Assembly (NCBI RefSeq): GCF_001625195.1
Contig: NC_054389.1
Coordinates: forward strand, 5,204,520-5,268,519
Origin: Drechmeria coniospora
Taxonomy: Eukaryota > Ascomycota > Sordariomycetes > Hypocreales > Ophiocordycipitaceae
DNA length: 64,000 nucleotides
Direction: 5' to 3'
Shown here: positions 58,840-64,000 of the stretch, piece by piece
How the letters are laid out: each line of letters starts with the position of its first letter
Numbering within the stretch: position 1 is the first letter of the stretch
Position numbers and translations under genes: made by a program
Notes under the pieces: generated by a model
Database searches by the model: none
Told to the model about the DNA's origin: nothing
Seen by the model: the letters and a program-made list of their open reading frames with translations, nothing else

Positions 58840-61155
58840 ATGAAGTTCTTCGGTGGTAGTAAGAAACCTTCATCGTCAGCAAAGAAGCACGCTTCCAGTT
58901 CTAGCGTCGACGACCGTGACGACGTCCGAACCCACTCTCGCTCAGCGCCGTCCTCCCCCACGAAATCGTCCACATCCAGCAAGTCGGCGAAAAAATCGTC
59001 GGCCAGGCCCACGTCCACCTCCGCGTCCACCACGTCCACGGCTGCGTCGCACAAGGGTTCGACCAGAGACTCGTTGACAAAATCTTCGTCGTCGCCGCGC
59101 CGCTCTCGACTCTCCCGGCATTCAACCGAGCCGACGACGTCGTCCTCGTCCTCGTCCTCCCGCCGCAGCAACAAATTCGATAGCGACATCCACCCGTTGA
59201 ACCTGCCTCCCGAGGAACGCAAGCGATACTCTGCCCTGTCCAACTCCGCCATGAGTGGCAGCAACTCGATGGATATCGACAGCGAGCCTGTCAACGGCAA
59301 CGTCAACGGCAACGGCCGTCGCACCTCGACGCCATTGCCCTCGACTCCGCCGCCCAACCCGTCGGCTCAGTCGAATTTTTCCGTGCCCATCCCCAACGGC
59401 ACGGCCAGTCGTGACGAGGCTGCTCCCGTTCCGCCGCCTCACAAGTCCAACCCGTCCAGTCCGCTGTCGACGCCCCAGGACGATGCCGAATCCTACAAGG
59501 CCGCCGGCAACAGGTTTTTCAAGGACAAGAACTACTCCAAGGCCATCGAGCAGTATACCAAGGGTGAGCCTGCGAAGCCGTCTCCGCCCGCCGATGAAAT
59601 ACGGTAAATTCGTACCTGGCCGCTAACGCACGAGCCAGCCGTTGATCTTTTCCCCGACTCGCCCACCTTCCTGAGCAATCGCGCGGCGGCGTACATGTCC
59701 GATGGCCAGTACGAGGCCGCGCTCGAGGACTGCTCACGCTCCGCCGACGTCGACCCTCAGAACCCCAAGGTCCTGCTCCGGCTGGCGCGCATCTACACCG
59801 GACTGGGGCGCCCCGAGGAGGCCATGACCACCTTTGGACGCATCAGCCCAGCTCCGTCCGCCAAGGATGTGGCCCCGACAAAGGAGATGCTGCACCACAT
59901 GAACTCGGCCAAGAACTGCCTGAACGAGGGGACCGCCGGCTCCATGGTCCTCCACGCCCTCGACCTCGCCGAGCGCGGACTGGGGCCCGACGTCGGCAAG
60001 CCCCGCAAGTGGCAGCTCATGCGCGGCCAGGCGTACATCGCCATGGGTCGCGAGAATGCGCTCGGCGAGGCCCAGAACATCGCCATGTCGCTGCTGCGCA
60101 AGAATAGCCAGGACCCCGAGGCCCTCGTTCTTCGGGGACGCGTCCTCTACGGCCAGGGCGACAACGAAAAGGCCATGCAATGCTTCCGCATGGCCATCAA
60201 CTGCGACCCCGACTTCCGCGACGCCGTCAAGTGGCTGCGCATCGTCCAGAAGCTCGATCGCATGAAGGAAGAAGGCAACGTCGAGTTCAAGGCCGGACGG
60301 CTGCAGCCCGCCATCGAAAAGTACACGGCGGCGCTCGAGATTGACCCGTCCAACCGGAGCATGAATGCGAAGCTGCTGCAGAACCGAGCGCAGTGCAAGA
60401 TCAAGCTCAAGCTGTACGACGATGCCATCGCCGATGCCGAACGAGCCGTCAGCCTCGACCCAAGCTACACCAAGGCTCGCAAGACAAAGGCCAACGCACT
60501 GGGACAGAGCGGCAAGTGGGAGGATGCCGTCAAGGAATGGAAGTCCATCCAGGAGCTCGACCCGGAGGACCGAACGATCCCGAAGGAGGTGCGCAAGGCC
60601 GAGCTGGAGCTGAAGAAGAGCCTGCGGAAGGATTACTACAAGATCATGGGGCTCGAGAAGGACTGCGGCCCGGACGACATCAAAAAGGCATATCGCAGGA
60701 TGGCCGTCAAGCTGCATCCCGACAAGAACCCCGGCGACCCGGACGCCGAGGCCAAGTTTAAGGATATGCAAGAAGCCTACGAGACCTTGAGCGATCCTCA
60801 GTAAGTGTTTGCACAACGAAGAAAGATGAAAGAATTCATGGCAGTGTTGGCTCTAACGCATAGCAGAAAGAAAGCGGCATACGACAACGGCGACGACCTC
60901 ATGGATCCGGCGGACATGTTTGGTGGCGGCGGCATGGGCGGCGGCATGGGCGGCATCGACCCGGAGATTCTCTTTAGCATGATGGGCAACCAGGGCGGCT
61001 TCGGCGGCGGCGGCGGCGGCGGCTTCCGCACGGCTGGTAGCTTTCCTGGAGGAGCGGGCGGGTTTCCCGGGGGCGGTGGTTTCCCTGGCGGTGCCCAGTT
61101 CAACTTCAACACGGGCGGCGGTCGGCAGCGAGGCGGCGGGTTCCCTTTTTCGTGA
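58840..61155 (+). CDS. TPR and J-domain cochaperone (DNAJC7-like)
   Basis: Three exons, 58840-59563, 59639-60800 and 60867-61155, encode 724 aa. A disordered Ser/Lys-rich N-terminus (residues 1-205) is followed by TPR repeats (about 210-555), for example [20 protein letters not shown] and [22 protein letters not shown] domain (about 570-640) has the HPD motif in [11 protein letters not shown], then a Gly/Phe-rich tail ([13 protein letters not shown]) ending GGFPFS-stop. It should bind Hsp70 and Hsp90 C-terminal EEVD tails and stimulate Hsp70 ATPase. Exon 3 acceptor TAGCAG was chosen because it gives DPQKKAAYD; using the AG three bases earlier would give DPHRKK. After the TGA at 61153-61155 the same frame stays open (see findings). 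Confidence 0.92.
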
Positions 61156-61530
61156 CCAGCCGACACGGATAAGGCGTGCTCGGGCGAGTGCCCGGAGGCG
61201 GCGTGTGGCGAGGACGAGGAAAACGACGAGAGCAGGGAGGACGTCGCTGATGCGGCCGCGTGGGAAAATGATGCGAGCGGCGATTGGGCGAAAAGGTGGC
61301 GGGACGGCAACGACGAGCGGCGGCAGGGCCGACAGGACCGACAGGACCGACAAGACAGTCGTGCCGAGTTGGTCGAGACGACTCGGCGCTATGGCATGGG
61401 CTTGCTGGCGGCTGCCGTCCTGCTACCGCCGCTCCTCGCGCTGCTGATGGTCCTTGCCCTGGGTCTCGTGCTCGCGTGTAAGACGTATGTTTGGCCACTT
61501 CGGAGGCGAGGAGGCACCAAGACTGGATAG
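61156..61530 (+). other. open in-frame extension after the J-protein stop
   Basis: The frame after TGA 61153-61155 is open for 124 codons and ends at TAG 61528-61530. It is Glu/Asp/Arg-rich at first, then has a hydrophobic segment (GMGLLAAAVLLPPLLALLMV and on) followed by a short Arg-rich end, like a tail anchor. Third-position GC is about 76%. It could be 3' UTR with chance openness, a readthrough extension, or an alternative exon. Confidence 0.4.
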
Positions 61531-62042
61531 AATGGCGGTTGGGTGGAGGATGCGCGTACAGCGTGCTCGCACAGGCATTTTTGCACGGCGTTTTCTCCTT
61601 TTGGGTCTAGACATATTGAATCAGATGGCCGAAGTCTTCGGGACCGAAACAAGGTGGGCGGGCAGCTGCAAGGGCGGTTGCGATATTTACATTGGAGTGG
61701 CATTCACATCTGACGAGCAACCATTACACGAAAATGAGTGCCGGTTGGAGATGGGGATGGTTGGTAGACATCGTATCGACTGCGCTATCGCTCTTTACGC
61801 CTCAGCTCCGTAGTGGAGGAGGTCACCTCGAAAAAAATCAACGACTCGCTTCTGCGGCTCTCGCTGATGCCTAGCACAAAGCCTGCTGCTCGACATCTGG
61901 GTATCATGCGCCAGGGGACGCTAGTTCCGCCGCAGTACGGCATTATGCCGTAGACTCGGCCACAAGGGCCGGAGGGGCGGGTTAATATAGGTAGAACGGC
62001 AGGCAGCTTGCCGTTGCCGCACTCGTGGACGCTGTTGTCAAA
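61531..62042. other. convergent 3' intergenic region
   Basis: Between the J-protein extension and the end of MED10. No gene seen; an overlapping plus-strand frame at 61454-61813 has no motif. Confidence 0.4.
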
Positions 62043-62861
62043 TCAACTCCCTGTCTCGGCGCGACCGAAACCATCGGCCATGGTCGAACTGGCACTCTGC
62101 GACTCGGCCAGCTGCCCTCCAGGGACAGGACTATTGCTCAGGGCCTTATCGTCTGCCGAACCCAGCGGTCTGCCGCCGGTGGCTTCGAGAACGCGCTCGA
62201 CGTCTTCTCTGAGCTCGGGCATGGCGCTGGCCATTTCGGTCGCGAGGACGTCGCGGAAGGAGGCAAACGCGTCCATCTTGCCGCTCATGAGCTGGTTGCC
62301 ACGGCGGACAAGCTCGACGAATTCTCGTGTGTAGATGTCGGGGTTGCGACCATTCTCGACGTACTCGAGAAGCTCGGGCGGCACCGAAGGGAGGGCGACG
62401 AGTGGTGACGTCGAGGTTGCGTAGATTGCTTGGATTGAACGAGAAAGAGTTTCTCTGTCGTGCCACCACGTCAGCCATTTTATTCTTTGGAGGGGAGGAG
62501 AAGCAGAGAGAGGAGGAGCAGAGGGGGGAGCAGAGGGAGGAGCAGAGGGAGGAGGAGACGAGGGAGGAGGAGACGAGCGGAGGAGTAGCGGAGGGGAGGA
62601 GGACGAGCGGAGGGACGGAGTAGCGGAGGGGAGTGGCGATAGGAGACTGACATTTCGTTGGACATGACGTCACGGCTGGGGCGACCTGTGGTGTCGTAGG
62701 TGGTGACCTGGACCATGATGTTGTAGAGGTCCTGGATGATGTCCTTGAGCTGCTCTGCGAGATGCGTCAGTCGTACGAAAAAGGAAGGGCCAACGAGGGA
62801 AGGAGTGCTTCATGTGCGTACGCTCAAGTTCATCGTGGCTCACTAGTTCGACGGGCGCCAT
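62043..62861 (-). CDS. med10: Mediator complex subunit 10
   Basis: Three exons, 62861-62822, 62754-62652 and 62454-62043, encode 184 aa. Joined sequence reads EQQLKDIIQDLYNIMVQVTT, then GRPSRDVMSNEIETLSRSIQ and the family block VPPELLEYVENGRNPDIYTR, then EFVELVRRGNQL. MED10 (Nut2) is in the Mediator middle module. Intron 1 (67 bases) has donor GTACGC and acceptor CGCAG. Intron 2 (197 bases, donor GTCAGT, branch GGCTGAC, acceptor ACAG) is mostly a CTCCTCC-type microsatellite. The length fits fungal MED10 (150-200 aa). The start ATG 62861 opens MAPVELVSHDELE. Confidence 0.93.
62501..62643. repeat. purine microsatellite in MED10 intron 2
   Basis: Degenerate GGAGGAGC/GGAGC units on the plus strand (CTCCTCC on the coding strand) fill most of the intron, forming a long polypyrimidine tract. 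Confidence 0.85.
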
Positions 62862-63109
62862 GATTGCGGATGTGCGGCTGGCGTTGAGTTGGTCGTGGTT
62901 GCAAGAGTAAAGCAGGTCGCACTCTTGGATGGAGGTTGCGAGTTACCATTGATGCAGCAAGGCCCAGTCCGTGCCAGAGTGGACCGACCTCGCACTCGTA
63001 GCTCCGACTTTCCTAGGCAAGGAATATGAATAGCCCGCCCCACACCACGGGACGGACTATTATTATTACTTCTCCTCCGTGTTCGGAACACCTGCCAGCA
63101 ATTATAAGT

Positions 63110-63480
63110 AATACTGCACTTCATACATGTAGGCGGTCTACTTGAAAGTACATGAGTACTTACGGGAATACAGCTACTTACAAAGTAAGTACTCCGTACT
63201 TGTACTTACTTAAGTAATTACAACCCAAGCTTGTCTTGTTCGGCGTACTTGTTCTAATATTATATATGTGTATTGTAAGTGGAGTACTTGTACAGTGCGT
63301 ACTTATTCTTGTACAGTACATAGTAAGGAGTATGGTGTACTCCGTAATTAATTATTACTTAAGTAAGTACTTTAAGTACTACAAGTGAACGGTGTGTACT
63401 GTACGGAGTACTTAACTACTCCGTTCGAGTACAGTACATGTATTTATTGCACTGTACGGAGTATAGTACACCTCATTCCT
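63110..63480. repeat. GTAC-rich island
   Basis: GTACTCCGTAC at 63189-63199 and GTACGGAGTAC at 63401-63411, plus self-complementary runs of ACTTAAGTAAGTAC. Confidence 0.7.
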
Positions 63481-63740
63481 CCAAGGGCAGAGGACTAGCA
63501 CACTTTGTCCCACCTCGAACATACGTGAAAGTCCCTCGTCCACGATGGTCTCGGCCCAGACAATTCCAATATCACAAGGTCGCCACCAGGCGTAAGTGCA
63601 CGTGTAGAGCCGCAACGTTCGAATCCGCGCACAACGCCCAGTCACGTCCAAGACATACGCAGAGGAGCTGAAGCCACGACGGACAAGCCAGACCGACCCT
63701 TCCGACCCTTGCCCCCTGTTCGCCACTGCGAAACTGCTCT

Positions 63741-63764
63741 CTTCCCTTCCCTTCCCTTCCCTTC
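63741..63764 (+). repeat. CTTCC pentamer repeat
   Basis: Nearly five uninterrupted CTTCC units in a pyrimidine-rich tract, possibly the 5' leader of a gene that starts near or beyond the right edge. Confidence 0.85.
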
Positions 63765-64000
63765 ACTTCTCCTTCTCTTCTTATTTCAACAATCTTGCTG
63801 ATGGAACTGCTCTCGTCCTCCTCGCCAAGCCTCTCGACCGGATTTGAGTTCGAGAGGAGCGCTCCTCGGCGGTGATTTTATATGGCTTGTATACCCTCTC
63901 CCTACCAAGTGAACTAGTGCTACTCGCCTCATCTGCAGCGCTCCATAGTTGTGATATACCCTATCCGTACATCCTCGCATGCTTTCCGTCATTCAACCTT

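Larger units (their letters stand above)
62862..64000. other. terminal region with GTAC island and possible leader
   Basis: GTAC-rich at 63110-63480. From 63700 the plus strand is pyrimidine-rich, with a (CTTCC)n run at 63741-63764, then ATG 63801 opens a 24-codon frame ending TGA. This could be an upstream ORF or first exon of a gene beyond the edge. No gene can be called. Confidence 0.45.

Noticed and set aside
63600..63630. GTTCGAATCC, similar to a tRNA B-box
   Set aside because: No A-box, no cloverleaf and no acceptor stem at tRNA distances.

Overview
The window is nuclear DNA of a filamentous ascomycete (Pezizomycotina). Its small secreted proteins, gene structures and proteins look most like Sordariomycetes, probably Hypocreales; no species can be named from this alone. 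The evidence is about 30 short introns, mostly 50-200 bases with GT donors, CTAAC/CTGAC-like branch points and AG acceptors; GC-rich codons; single-copy eukaryotic genes on both strands; and no operons. No rRNA, tRNA, CRISPR array, intact transposon or secondary-metabolite cluster was found.

Layout: (1) 1-1053, the end of a TAP-type alpha/beta hydrolase and a DUF3602/Par32-like protein. (2) 1054-9834, a gene desert of nearly 9 kb crowded with GTAC-rich islands. (3) 9835-17145, a C2H2 protein, a multi-pass membrane protein and a long ING/PHD chromatin protein. (4) 19767-32004, a compact housekeeping block: BCAS3-like protein, DPM2, CWC22, PFS2 and NUC1. (5) 33020-41837, two secreted or surface proteins (one a GPI protein with tandem Cys/His motifs) and, across a 4.4 kb gene-free gap, a ZRT3-like zinc transporter. 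(6) 42449-45032, TFIIIA and RPB6 sharing a divergent promoter. (7) 46959-52678, an 8-Cys secreted protein, S-formylglutathione hydrolase and an AFI1-like DENN/SPA protein. (8) 54771-62861, a myosin regulatory light chain, a TPR-J cochaperone and MED10. (9) The last 1.1 kb is another GTAC island and a possible 5' leader of a gene beyond the edge.

The recognisable genes fall mostly into information processing (CWC22 splicing, PFS2 3' end formation, TFIIIA and RPB6 for RNA polymerase III, MED10, ING/PHD) plus secretion or glycosylation (DPM2), zinc handling (ZRT3-like and possibly the Cys/His GPI protein), formaldehyde detoxification and cell polarity. The strongest unexplained signal is the GTAC-rich islands carrying the 11-mer GTACGGAGTAC and its reverse complement, which I found only between genes. 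Other items worth checking are an open 124-codon extension with a membrane segment directly after the stop of the J-protein, first coding exons of only 3-15 bases in four genes, and sense-strand poly-C tracts inside introns.
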